NCBI GenBank assembly: GCA_023435645.1
Contig: JAEYRK010000032.1
Span: 1 to 58,769, forward strand
Direction of reading: 5' to 3'
From: Bacillota bacterium
Lineage (GTDB): Bacteria > Bacillota > Clostridia > Lachnospirales > Lachnospiraceae
DNA: 58,769 nt
The notes under the pieces are model-generated. The model was not told where the DNA came from. It worked only from the letters and a program-made list of their open reading frames with translations, and did not search any database. Of this stretch, positions 42,755 to 50,902 are shown piece by piece (position 1 is the first letter of the stretch; each line of letters opens with the position of its first letter). Made by a program: the position numbers and the translations under genes.

Positions 42755-42824
42755 ACCTTAGCCTGACACCATAGAAGGGGCGTCGGAGCAAGCAAAGCAA
42801 CCTGTCTATGAGACGGGCTAAGGT
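42755..42824 (+). promoter_or_regulatory. Structured leader RNA upstream of an unknown gene
   Basis: P1: ACCTTAGCC (42755-42763) with GGCTAAGGT (42816-42824), a perfect 9-bp closing stem. P2: CATAGAAGG (42770-42778) with CCTGTCTATG (42801-42810), nine pairs with one bulged G. The terminal loop of 22 nt is purine-rich, containing GGAGCAAGCAAAGC. The ribosome site GGAGG is only 11 nt downstream. The layout is that of a small riboswitch or protein-binding leader. I compared it mentally with the common classes and found no match. Confidence 0.5.
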
Positions 42825-42848
42825 TTGATACGAATGGAGGTAATGAAT

Positions 42849-43172
42849 ATGAATGAAGAATTGGGTGGCCTTGACCTGTACTTAAAGGAACTGTTTATCA
42901 ATTCTAAATTTGAGGAAATGAAGGATATTCTTAAGGATAAATCGGATGAAACCGTGAAGGAGCTATCCGATTATAATTGGAACATCATAAAGAAATATTA
43001 TGACATGGAGAACTTCACTTTGTTATTTCAACATTATAAGTTTGTTGCTTACTCCTGTTTTCTGGTAGAATACTCTAACCAGCGGGGGTTGATTGACAAG
43101 GATGTATTTGCGATAATGCTGTCTGTTTATCATGATATCCATGAATCAAATCAAAAGCAGCGTAGCCAGTAA
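42849..43172 (+). CDS. Hypothetical cytosolic protein, 107 residues
   Basis: A small, acidic, helical protein (MNEELGGLDLYLKELFINSK start) with no signal peptide, membrane segment or known motif. It is rich in Tyr, Phe and Lys in the second half (FQHYKFVAYSCFLVEYSNQRG). The start at 42849 is chosen because GGAGG lies 8 nt upstream. A structured leader precedes it, and asnA follows after a 118-nt gap. I do not recognise the family; an adaptor or regulator is as likely as an enzyme. Confidence 0.65.
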   Translation: MNEELGGLDLYLKELFINSKFEEMKDILKDKSDETVKELSDYNWNIIKKYYDMENFTLLFQHYKFVAYSCFLVEYSNQRGLIDKDVFAIMLSVYHDIHESNQKQRSQ

Positions 43173-43290
43173 AGAGAAGGGGCTGCCTCAATTGTAGCCT
43201 GAATTACAGGTGGCATATGATTGACAAAACCTGAATAAACTTGTAAAATGTGCTACAGAGCATAGCAGAAGTGAATGGGGAGGTAGGTTC

Positions 43291-44298
43291 ATGAAATTAA
43301 TGATTCCTGATGGCTATCAGCCGATATTGGATATTAAGGAAACAGAGATTGGAATCAAATACGTTAAGGATTTTTTTGAAAGAGAGCTGGCGAAGCAGCT
43401 TAATTTAACCAGAGTATCTGCACCGTTATTTGTAAAGCCTGAGACAGGACTGAATGATAACTTAAATGGTGTAGAACGGCCGGTAAGCTTTGGTATTAAG
43501 GAGCAGGACGAAGCTGTCGTTGAGATCGTACACTCCCTTGCTAAGTGGAAGAGGCAGGCACTTAAGCGATATGGCTTTATGCTGGGAGAAGGCCTCTATA
43601 CGGATATGAATGCCATCCGGCGGGATGAGGAGACGGATAATATTCACTCTCTCTACGTTGACCAGTGGGACTGGGAAATGGTAATTGAAAAATGTGACCG
43701 TAATATCGAGACCTTAAAGAGCATCGTGAACAGGGTATATAAGGCACTGCGAAATACGGAAAAATATGTGGCGGTCATGTATGATTATGTGAAGGAAATA
43801 CTCCCGGATCATATTACCTTCGTAACCTCCCAGGAGCTGGAGGACCGTTTCCCCAAGCTTACTCCGAAAGAGAGAGAGTATGAGATAGCGAAGGAGAAGG
43901 GTGCTGTTTTTATTATGCAGATCGGAGGGGCATTGGCTTCAGGAGAGCGGCATGATGGCAGAGCACCGGATTATGATGACTGGAAATTAAATGGAGATAT
44001 CATCGTATATTATCCCGTACTTGATATAGCACTGGAGCTATCCTCTATGGGTATCCGTGTGGATGAGGATTCCCTGCTGGAGCAGCTGAAGCTTAGCAAT
44101 TGTATGGACCGTGCAGAGCTGCCCTTCCAGAAAGCGTTGCTCAGCAAAGAGCTGCCTTATACCATCGGCGGTGGAATTGGACAGTCCAGAATCTGTATGT
44201 TCTATCTGCGTAAGGCTCATATTGGAGAGGTACAGTCCTCCGTATGGCCGACTGAGGTAATGGAAGCAGCAGAGAAGAAAGGAATATCTCTCCTGTAG
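43291..44298 (+). CDS. asnA: Aspartate--ammonia ligase (asparagine synthetase A)
   Basis: A 335-residue class-II-tRNA-synthetase-like enzyme: aspartate plus ammonia plus ATP gives asparagine. It shows the AsnA signatures TRVSAPLFVKPETGLNDNLNG, VEIVHSLAKWKR, GEGLYTDMNAIRRDE, VDQWDWE, and the C-terminal TIGGGIGQSR motif 3 region. GGGGAGG precedes the ATG. Length is typical. The next gene starts almost at its stop, so they may be co-transcribed. Confidence 0.96.
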   Translation: MKLMIPDGYQPILDIKETEIGIKYVKDFFERELAKQLNLTRVSAPLFVKPETGLNDNLNGVERPVSFGIKEQDEAVVEIVHSLAKWKRQALKRYGFMLGEGLYTDMNAIRRDEETDNIHSLYVDQWDWEMVIEKCDRNIETLKSIVNRVYKALRNTEKYVAVMYDYVKEILPDHITFVTSQELEDRFPKLTPKEREYEIAKEKGAVFIMQIGGALASGERHDGRAPDYDDWKLNGDIIVYYPVLDIALELSSMGIRVDEDSLLEQLKLSNCMDRAELPFQKALLSKELPYTIGGGIGQSRICMFYLRKAHIGEVQSSVWPTEVMEAAEKKGISLL

Positions 44299-44393
44299 GG
44301 ATGAGGAATATGGGCCATCTTCGCATAAAAATAATGTTCTGTAAGGAAGATGAAGCGCCTGAAGGTACAAGGGCTTCGCGAGAGGAAAGAAAT

Positions 44394-45026
44394 ATGATCA
44401 ATTTATATCTCATACGTCATGGCAGACAAAACAGCACGCTTTGTAATGTGGATGTGGAGCTATCCGATATAGGGCGCACTCAGGCAGAATTATTGAGGGA
44501 TCGTCTCATGAATTATCCGATTGACGCGGTCTATTCCAGCCAACTGATCCGTGCGAAACAGACAGCTGAAATCATTAATCAGGCAAAAAAGCTTCCAATC
44601 GTTATTCGAGAAGAGCTTCAGGAGATATCCTTCGGTTTACTTACAGGTATGACAGAGCAGTATATTAATGAGCATTATCGTGAGTTTAAAGATGAGCAGT
44701 ATAAGCTACTTGAGGATATCCCATATCCAGGTGGAGAAAATGGCACCTCGGTTTACGAGAGGGCTATGCCGGTTATTCAGGAAATTTTACAAAGCGGTAA
44801 ACAGAATATTGCGATTGTCACCCATGGCGGTGTCATACGGGTTTTATTGGCGGCACTCTTTGGCAAGAATCAAGCAAAACGGTTTCTGTTTGGGGTATCC
44901 TTGGAGAACACCGGTATCACCCAACTAATCTATAACCCAAAGGTGGATCGCTTTTATCTGGAGCGGTTCAATGATCAAGCCCATTTGGAGAACCATCCGG
45001 AGCTTCTGCGAACCTACCACTCATAG
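44394..45026 (+). CDS. Histidine phosphatase (phosphoglycerate mutase-like) family protein
   Basis: A 210-residue cytosolic phosphatase fold. The catalytic LIRHGRQ motif is at residues 5-11. The second part of the site has SSQLIRAKQTAE, the acid EISFGLLTGM, and the second His in IVTHGGVIRVLL. Such enzymes act on sugar phosphates, nucleotides or cobalamin precursors; which one cannot be told. ATG 44394 is preferred because AGAGGAAAG lies just upstream and the protein then starts in the usual place; longer starts back to 44301 are possible. Confidence 0.88.
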   Translation: MINLYLIRHGRQNSTLCNVDVELSDIGRTQAELLRDRLMNYPIDAVYSSQLIRAKQTAEIINQAKKLPIVIREELQEISFGLLTGMTEQYINEHYREFKDEQYKLLEDIPYPGGENGTSVYERAMPVIQEILQSGKQNIAIVTHGGVIRVLLAALFGKNQAKRFLFGVSLENTGITQLIYNPKVDRFYLERFNDQAHLENHPELLRTYHS

Positions 45027-45039
45027 AATATGATAATAA

Positions 45040-45096
45040 AATTGCCCGTAGCAGTGGCGAAGGATATTCACTACACTGCCGCGGGCAAATTTTTTA
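45040..45096. terminator. Terminator between convergent genes
   Basis: TTGCCCG (45042-45048) pairs with CGGGCAA (45082-45088), with an inner GCAGTG/CACTGC stem, followed by ATTTTTT on the plus strand and T-rich sequence on the minus strand. Confidence 0.85.
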
Positions 45097-45118
45097 TCTC
45101 TATTACGATATAAGGGGA

Positions 45119-45967
45119 TTAAAATACTGCTGCATCCGGGTGCGGTCCGGTACGACCCATGGGTTCGAGCGCCTTTAGTGCTTCAATATCCTCCTCCGAG
45201 ATCATAAAATCAAAGATGTTGGCATTTTCCCTCATCCTTTCTGCTGAGGATGCCTTAGGAAGCGGAAGGAAGCCATGCTGAATACTCCAACGGAGTAATA
45301 GCTGTGCTACTGTTTTATGATATTTTTTGGCCAATTCCAATAGGAGCGGGTGCTCAAGACGTCCCTTAATCAAAGGGCTCCAGGCTTCTACGATGATCCG
45401 GTGATCCTTACAATAGGTAACAGCTTCTCTCTGGACGTATTGAGGATGCAGCTCCAGCTGGTCTACCATCGGGGCAATGGTAGCGGATTCTAAGATTGCT
45501 TCCATATGATGCTCCAGGAAATTACTGACCCCGATTGCTCTGATTTTACCCGACTGATATAATTCTTCAAAGGCCTTCCAGCTACCCTCATTCATTTCCT
45601 TCCAGTTGTCACGATATTGAACCGGTCTGGGCCAATGAATCAGATAGAGATCCAGATAGTCAAGCCCCAGATGATTCATAGTGATCTCAAATTCCTTCAG
45701 GGTATTCTCATATCCATGATCCTGGTTATCCAGTTTACTGGTGATAAACAATTCGTTTCTCTTCAGTCCGCATCCACGAATTGCCTTCCCAATCGCAGCT
45801 TCATTTTGATAGGCATAAGCGGTATCGATATGACGATAGCCGCAGTCAATGGCTGTCTTTACAATATCAACAGTATGATCATCATTTGGGAGTTTCCAGG
45901 TACCAAAACCAACACAAGGAATTTTCACTCCGTTGGATAATACATAATTATCCTGAATACTTTTCAT
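45119..45967 (-). CDS. Aldo/keto reductase
   Basis: A 282-residue NAD(P)H-dependent (alpha/beta)8-barrel oxidoreductase. The catalytic tetrad is visible: Asp in HIDTAYAY, Tyr in YAYQNEAAIG, Lys in FITSKLDN, His in LIHWPRP. The cofactor region LPKASSAERMRENANIFDF is near the C-terminus. Family members reduce aldehydes, ketones and some sugars; the substrate is not known. AAGGAGG precedes the ATG. It is alone on the minus strand, 108 nt upstream of (in its reading direction, before) the next minus-strand block. Confidence 0.93.
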   Translation of the reverse strand: MKSIQDNYVLSNGVKIPCVGFGTWKLPNDDHTVDIVKTAIDCGYRHIDTAYAYQNEAAIGKAIRGCGLKRNELFITSKLDNQDHGYENTLKEFEITMNHLGLDYLDLYLIHWPRPVQYRDNWKEMNEGSWKAFEELYQSGKIRAIGVSNFLEHHMEAILESATIAPMVDQLELHPQYVQREAVTYCKDHRIIVEAWSPLIKGRLEHPLLLELAKKYHKTVAQLLLRWSIQHGFLPLPKASSAERMRENANIFDFMISEEDIEALKALEPMGRTGPHPDAAVF

Positions 45968-46074
45968 ATCAGTATTCCTCCTTCCGAAATGCGGATAAAC
46001 TCAGGCGTTAACCATAGTATACCCAATCAAAGAAAATCATAGCAATTTCTATGAGGAAAATTATTTAATAAATG

Positions 46075-46836
46075 CTACCCCTGATATCCCGGGCCCGTAG
46101 GGGCAGGTGATCGAAGCTTCTCTAACATTTCCTCCAGGAAGGAAAGCTGCTCTTCCCTGGTCTGGGGAACCCAGTGACCGTGGAGACTGTATTTGAAATC
46201 CAGGGCCTTTACTGTCTCATAATACTTCTGTAGCAGCTCCGGATGATAGCTTGGTTCACCATGATGCAGATCCTCTGAATCACTATCCCCGAGAAACAGG
46301 AACTTCTCCTCAGGAAGATAAAAAATCACGCTGTCCTCGGAGTGGGAGCCCCCGACCCGAATCATATGGCAGGTGATACCACCAAGGTCCAGCTGCAGCT
46401 CCTCCTCGAAAACAAGATCTGCGGGTACGATATGAATCTGATTCCGATCAGGATATTCCTTCTGAATCATTTGGGTACAAAACAAAATATCCTCACCGCT
46501 TTTGATTCTAGCTTCCATAGCCTCGTCACTAAAGGACCAACCAGACATGGTATGAAGCAGATCATTGGTTTTGTGGCAGGCGATGGAGATGGCCCCCACT
46601 GCATGAAGACCATAGGTGTGATCCCAATGCCAGTGGGTAATTCCCACAAAATCAGGCTTCTTCAAGCCTTCCCTCTCCAGTGCCTCCATGAATAGCTGAA
46701 CATGGTTATGGGAATTGCCCGCATCAATCATGAGGGAGAAGCGATCACCCCGGATATATCCCAGGTTGGGCCTGTCAGTAGCCTCATCATAGGGTAGATA
46801 GTAAATTCTATCAGAAAGCTTTATCAATGGAATCAC
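46075..46836 (-). CDS. Metallo-beta-lactamase-fold hydrolase
   Basis: A 253-residue zinc hydrolase with the core motif GITHWHWDHTYG (HxHxDH), the second-metal His region VGGSHSEDSVI and FLGDSDSED, and SLHGHWVPQT for the last ligand. The substrate is unknown; it is not a true beta-lactamase by context and has no signal peptide. The likely start is GTG at 46836, or TTG at 46827, which is better spaced from AAGGAG; either overlaps the HAD gene by 17-26 nt, so it is translationally coupled as the last gene of the epimerase-HAD-MBL run. Confidence 0.85.
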   Translation of the reverse strand: MIPLIKLSDRIYYLPYDEATDRPNLGYIRGDRFSLMIDAGNSHNHVQLFMEALEREGLKKPDFVGITHWHWDHTYGLHAVGAISIACHKTNDLLHTMSGWSFSDEAMEARIKSGEDILFCTQMIQKEYPDRNQIHIVPADLVFEEELQLDLGGITCHMIRVGGSHSEDSVIFYLPEEKFLFLGDSDSEDLHHGEPSYHPELLQKYYETVKALDFKYSLHGHWVPQTREEQLSFLEEMLEKLRSPAPTGPGYQG

Positions 46837-47665
46837 GCTCCTTCACTGCATTAAATTTCATCCAAAGTGCAACCCCGTCGTCACGATTACTGGCAATTAC
46901 TTCATCTGCTCTTACCTTAAGCTCCTCTACGGCATTGGCTACGGCAAGCTTATAATTGCTGGCCTGAAAGAGTGCAAAATCGTTCCGGTTATCTCCGAAG
47001 CAGGTGATGTACTCGGCACCCAGATATTTCTGAAGAAAGCTTACAGCATGATATTTCGAGGCGTTACTACTGAATAGCTCCAGATACCAGATATCTGTGG
47101 AATAGTTATCCTTATACATGACACTGTTCAGATCAGGGATGTCCTTCACAATCGGATAGATCAGCTCCAAATTTTCCTTCGTATCCATGGCCGTAAAATA
47201 GATCAGAGGCTCCTCTTTAAGTGATGCGAAATCCTCGACCTTAATGAAAGGCTTTTGATACAGACGAACCCGCTCCTCAAGGAAGTCTCGTAAAGCGCGG
47301 TTACTCAGCTCCTCATAATAAGTGGACATCCTGCCGTTCTTCATGGTATAGGCAAAGCCCTTCAGCTTATGACGGCTGATGATGGAGAGCAAAAGCTCAG
47401 CACTTTCCCTGGGGATGGTTTCCACCTTCAGGTATTCTTCCTTTGCTAGATCATAAATACAAACACCGTTCATAAGTATAACTGGCAGCTGAATGGAGAC
47501 ATTCCTTAGGATAGTCCTGACTGAGGCGATGGATCTTGCGGTAGCCACTGTAAAAGATACTCCCTGTCCGATCAGTTCATTCAAGATATGTACAGTTCTC
47601 CCGGAAAGCTCTACATTGGGCTGCAGGAGAGTGCCGTCCAGGTCTGAGATATATAAGTGTTTCAT
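46811..47665 (-). CDS. Cof-type HAD-IIB sugar-phosphatase-like hydrolase
   Basis: A 284-residue haloacid-dehalogenase-superfamily phosphatase. Motif I is YISDLDGTLL with the nucleophile and acid Asp. Motif II is the TVATARS region, a large Cof-type cap domain follows, and motif IV is CFGDNRNDFALF. Family members dephosphorylate sugar phosphates or flavin-type compounds. Its ATG overlaps the stop of the epimerase gene (ATGA), indicating coupling. Confidence 0.92.
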   Translation of the reverse strand: MKHLYISDLDGTLLQPNVELSGRTVHILNELIGQGVSFTVATARSIASVRTILRNVSIQLPVILMNGVCIYDLAKEEYLKVETIPRESAELLLSIISRHKLKGFAYTMKNGRMSTYYEELSNRALRDFLEERVRLYQKPFIKVEDFASLKEEPLIYFTAMDTKENLELIYPIVKDIPDLNSVMYKDNYSTDIWYLELFSSNASKYHAVSFLQKYLGAEYITCFGDNRNDFALFQASNYKLAVANAVEELKVRADEVIASNRDDGVALWMKFNAVKERDSIDKAF

Positions 47666-48687
47666 AGCTGCCCCATCCTTGGAAGACTGCTCTCCATTTC
47701 CTCATATACCGCTATCATACGGTCGGTCCACTGATCAAACTCGGGATCCGGTCTCTGCAGCTCCTGATCGGATAAGATATTTGCAAGAGCCCTTCTCACT
47801 CCCTGATCAAATCTTATGGTCGCGCTATAGTCCGGAACGACTCTCTTGACCTTGGAATTATCAAAAATAACAGTATGGGTTTTGTCTCCGAGGAGTCCGC
47901 CAACCAGCTCTGGATAAACCTTTGCCAGAGTCTCGGAGGGAATATGAACGATCTTTGGAGTTACCCCTAGGGCAGAGCCGATGATCTCATAGATCTGATT
48001 CCAGGTCAGACTCTCATCAGAAGTAATCTGGAAGGCTTCTCCGATGGCATGGATATTTCCCATCAAGCCGATAAAGGCCTTAGCAAAATCCGTATTATGG
48101 GTTAAGGTCCAGAGGGAGCTTCCATCACCATGGACAATGACCTTCTTGCCCTGAAGCATACGGTTTAGAACCGAAAAGCTTCCCTTCCTACCGTGAACCG
48201 CCAGGGGTAGTTCATAATCACCATAGGTATGGCTTGGACGCACGATTGTAATAGGAAAACCATGTTCACGATATTCCTTCATCAGGTATTCCTCACAGGC
48301 AATCTTATTGCGGGAGTATTGCCAGAAGGGGTTATATAAGGGTGTACTTTCTGTTATATAAGGACTTGAGAGCGGCTTCTGATAGGCAGAGGCCGAGCTG
48401 ATGAAGATGAACTGCTTTGTTTTTCCGGCAAAGAGCCGGACATCTCTTTCTAATGCCTCCACGTCATAGGCAATGAATTCTGCAACCACATCAAAGGTAA
48501 GGTCCTTCAGCTTCTCCTTTACCTCTGCCTCCTGATAGATATCGGCCTCTATTACCTTGACTCCTTCTGGAACCCTATTCCTCCGGTTACCCCGGTTTAA
48601 CAGGTATACTTCAAAGCCATAGGCCGGTGCCAGCTGAGTGATTGCGGTACTGATTGTACCGGTGCCTCCGATCAATAAAACCTTCAT
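47662..48687 (-). CDS. NAD-dependent epimerase/dehydratase family protein
   Basis: A 341-residue extended short-chain dehydrogenase. A Rossmann loop GGTGTISTAI sits at residues 7-16 and an acidic cofactor-binding stretch LLNRGN follows. A Ser in FISSASAYQK and a YSRNKIACE motif form the YxxxK active site. It probably acts on a nucleotide sugar, or resembles SDR proteins of the chloroplast CSP41 type. Start 48687 has AAAGGAGGA 5 nt upstream; a longer ORF to 48807 lacks a site. It leads a three-gene run with the HAD and MBL genes. Confidence 0.87.
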   Translation of the reverse strand: MKVLLIGGTGTISTAITQLAPAYGFEVYLLNRGNRRNRVPEGVKVIEADIYQEAEVKEKLKDLTFDVVAEFIAYDVEALERDVRLFAGKTKQFIFISSASAYQKPLSSPYITESTPLYNPFWQYSRNKIACEEYLMKEYREHGFPITIVRPSHTYGDYELPLAVHGRKGSFSVLNRMLQGKKVIVHGDGSSLWTLTHNTDFAKAFIGLMGNIHAIGEAFQITSDESLTWNQIYEIIGSALGVTPKIVHIPSETLAKVYPELVGGLLGDKTHTVIFDNSKVKRVVPDYSATIRFDQGVRRALANILSDQELQRPDPEFDQWTDRMIAVYEEMESSLPRMGQL

Positions 48688-48828
48688 ATAAATCCTCCTT
48701 TCATCATGTGTTGTGTACAGATCACTAGGAAACGAAATAGTTCTCTTAATTGCGCATATAGCAGGGACATATCCCATAGGAAAGAATATACCTTGCTCAA
48801 CGCGCACTGCTTAACCGCATTCTTTCGA

Positions 48829-49188
48829 TCAGCGGATCGGATGGGTCATTTTGTGGACGGAATACAGGATCAAAGCAATATCCCCACCAATGAGCAGTAG
48901 ACTGACCAAAGCGATCTTCATATTATCTGTAAGTATACTACGGACACCGACAAATAAGCTTACAGCAGCCAAAAGATAGAAGGATAGCAGATAGAGCTTA
49001 AGCCCCAATCCCAACTTTTTCCCAGACAGAGCCAAGAAAAATTCATATACTGAGTATAGGAGCAGCAGAATCGCCAAAATAAGATTTAGTTCAGTGTCAT
49101 TTAACAGATAAAATAAGAAATTAATGGCCATGAAGAGCGCCATCAGGATCCATTTTCCTATCGTGATCATTCTTTTTTTGTTCATCAT
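48829..49188 (-). CDS. Small four-helix membrane protein, unknown
   Basis: A 119-residue protein with about four hydrophobic segments (MALFMAINFLFYLL, LILAILLLLYSVYEFFLAL, LYLLSFYLLAAVSLFVG, IALVSLLLIGGDIALIL) and basic ends. No family or motif is recognised. AAGGATGG lies ahead of the start. It sits 27 nt after the acetyltransferase gene on the same strand, so the two may be co-transcribed. Confidence 0.68.
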   Translation of the reverse strand: MMNKKRMITIGKWILMALFMAINFLFYLLNDTELNLILAILLLLYSVYEFFLALSGKKLGLGLKLYLLSFYLLAAVSLFVGVRSILTDNMKIALVSLLLIGGDIALILYSVHKMTHPIR

Positions 49189-49215
49189 CCACCATCCTTA
49201 TCAATTATGATGGAG

Positions 49216-49821
49216 CTAACGGTTGCCGTTAATTCCGTATTCCTCCCTGAGTAAGCCGAAGATATAATAATCAGTGATTACATTGATAATGACACCCTTA
49301 CGGATCAGACCCTCCTTTTGAAAGCCTAACTTCTCTGCAATCCGCACAGAGCCTGGATTGTTCGTAAAGCAACGGAGCTGCAGCCGGTCTAGCAAAAGAT
49401 CAGTGAACGCAAAGTCTACAATAGCACTTCCCGCCTCTGTTGCAAAGCCCTGTCCCCAGTAGCGTTTGCTGATTCGGTATCCGATATCAGCCTGTTTCTT
49501 CAACCTAAAATCATATAATACAATTTCACCAATGACGCGGCCGGTTTCCTTTTGCTCCATGAGCCAGGTAAGCTCCCGTCCTGCCTTATATTCCTTCATG
49601 GTTGCTTTATAATGATAATCCGCTTGAAGCTTTTTTTTCGGTCGTTTCCTACCGTTCTTATCGTTTTTCTCGTCATATAAGCCCCAGAAACGGTATACAC
49701 TGTAGTCATTGATAAACTCAAGACTGTCCCTGCCGTCATTTACGCTCTCTGTAATCTGCCGCAGGATCAGGCGATTCGTCTCAAGAACGGGTAAAGCCTG
49801 AAAGCTTGTCTCAAAACTCAT
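49216..49821 (-). CDS. GNAT-family acetyltransferase (RimJ/RimL-like)
   Basis: A 201-residue N-acetyltransferase with the RimJ/RimL-type start LETNRLILRQI and the acetyl-CoA loop region GYRISKRYWGQGFATEAG. A C-terminal NNPGSVRIAEKLGFQKEG follows, which is typical of the family. It transfers acetyl from acetyl-CoA to an amine, perhaps a ribosomal protein or a small molecule; the target is unknown. An unusual Lys/Arg-rich insertion (KNDKNGRKRPKKK) lies near residue 55. AAGGAGG precedes the ATG. Confidence 0.9.
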   Translation of the reverse strand: MSFETSFQALPVLETNRLILRQITESVNDGRDSLEFINDYSVYRFWGLYDEKNDKNGRKRPKKKLQADYHYKATMKEYKAGRELTWLMEQKETGRVIGEIVLYDFRLKKQADIGYRISKRYWGQGFATEAGSAIVDFAFTDLLLDRLQLRCFTNNPGSVRIAEKLGFQKEGLIRKGVIINVITDYYIFGLLREEYGINGNR

Positions 49822-49894
49822 TCTAGTACCTCCTTATGTTTTCAATCAACCGTATTTATCATGATACATCCTAAAGACTGTAAATTGAGATATG

Positions 49895-49917
49895 AAAAAA
49901 CTCTCAACCTAAGAGAA
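49895..49917 (-). terminator. Weak terminator of mntP
   Basis: On the minus strand a short CTCTT/GAGAG stem is followed by six T (complement of 49895-49900). The stem is only four to five pairs. Confidence 0.4.
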
Positions 49918-49954
49918 TCAAAGGATGTAATAAAGCTATGAATTCCTTCATTTG

Positions 49955-50524
49955 TTAATGGACATTGTCAAAAAAGATCCTAAAACCAATCAATAAAAGC
50001 AATAAACCACCGATCAGTCGGGCCCGTATTCCAAGGAGGTTACCGAACTTCTTACCGACATAGACCCCAAGGCCACAGCAAAGTGAAGTGACTACAGCAA
50101 TTAATAGAGAGGCAGAGAAGATATTCACCTGTAAGGCTGCATAGCTAATTCCAACTGCTAGAGCATCAATACTCGTTGCGATTCCCTGCAGTGCTAGGGT
50201 ATTGGCAGCGAATAAATTTCTGTTAAGGCATACTGTTTCCGGGTTCCTTCGCTCCTTGATGGCTTCCACAATCATATTGATGCCGATGGAGGCAAGCAGG
50301 AACAAGGCAACATAGTGCTGATAGCGGTAGATAAAATCCGAAAAGCTTTTTCCCAGAAGGAAGCCGAGGATTGGCATGAAGCCTTGAAAAAATCCGAAGG
50401 TGAGGGCGGTGGCAAGCACATTTTGCTTCGTGATTTTGCTACTGCAGATTCCATTGGTAACAGCTACAGCAAATGCATCTGCAGATAAACTGAACGCGAT
50501 CAGGATGAGAGATATTGGGTCCAT
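49955..50524 (-). CDS. mntP: Putative manganese efflux pump MntP
   Basis: A 189-residue six-helix membrane protein of the MntP/DUF204 family with its pseudo-repeat. Each half has a conserved Asp: ALSADAFAVAVTNGI near residue 15 and the matching ATSIDALAVGISYA in the second half. It also has FGFFQGFMPILGFLLG. The protein exports Mn(II). ATG 50524 has AAAGGA 7 nt upstream; a TTG at 50530 is an alternative. The leader contains a long inverted repeat, but I see no yybP-ykoY manganese riboswitch. Confidence 0.9.
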   Translation of the reverse strand: MDPISLILIAFSLSADAFAVAVTNGICSSKITKQNVLATALTFGFFQGFMPILGFLLGKSFSDFIYRYQHYVALFLLASIGINMIVEAIKERRNPETVCLNRNLFAANTLALQGIATSIDALAVGISYAALQVNIFSASLLIAVVTSLCCGLGVYVGKKFGNLLGIRARLIGGLLLLLIGFRIFFDNVH

Positions 50525-50543
50525 GGGCAAATCCTTTCCATAT

Positions 50544-50620
50544 TATTCCCGGTTTGAACCATGTGATTACTTGAATTTCAGTATGACAGGGTTTGCTATA
50601 TATAATACTATGCGGGAATA
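50544..50620 (-). other. Inverted repeat in the mntP leader
   Basis: On the minus strand TATTCCCG (50620-50613) pairs with CGGGAATA (50551-50544), with an inner AACC/GGTT stem. It ends 5 nt before the ribosome site of mntP. The remaining gap to 50902 is AT-rich and holds a short TTCGAGG/CCTTGAA inverted repeat near 50718 and TATAAT boxes before degV. Confidence 0.45.
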
Positions 50621-50902
50621 GCAAGATATCATTACTGATAATGTCATGAGTATGAAATTGCCGGTAGACCTATTTAAAATTTAACATGAAATACAGGGAG
50701 AAGCAAGAAATTTGTGGATTATTCGAGGGAATTCCTTGAATCGTTAAAAAACTCCTTCGATTCTGAAAAAACGCCGCAACAGTATGCTTTCAGATCGGAA
50801 GCTTCTGGCTAAATCGCTTGCGAAATAGAGCAGTTTCGTATAATATAATAGTAGTATTTTTTCTGTATAAGACAGATTAAAAAACGGTTGAAGGAGATTA
50901 TG

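Noticed and set aside
42552..42761. 69-residue plus-strand ORF after mmsB
   Set aside because: No ribosome site, composition unlike a protein, and it runs straight through the long hairpin at 42552-42613.
42755..42824. c-di-GMP (GEMM) riboswitch
   Set aside because: A GCAAAGC string resembles part of GEMM-I, but the partner GGCAAA-type region and the P1b/P2 layout are absent.
47662..48807. Epimerase starting at 48807
   Set aside because: The extra 40 residues precede the normal Rossmann start, have no ribosome site, and the AAAGGAGGA before 48687 marks the true start.
50525..50650. yybP-ykoY manganese riboswitch upstream of mntP
   Set aside because: The expected conserved GGGGAGUA-type and downstream loop sequences were not found on the coding strand; only a simple inverted repeat is present.
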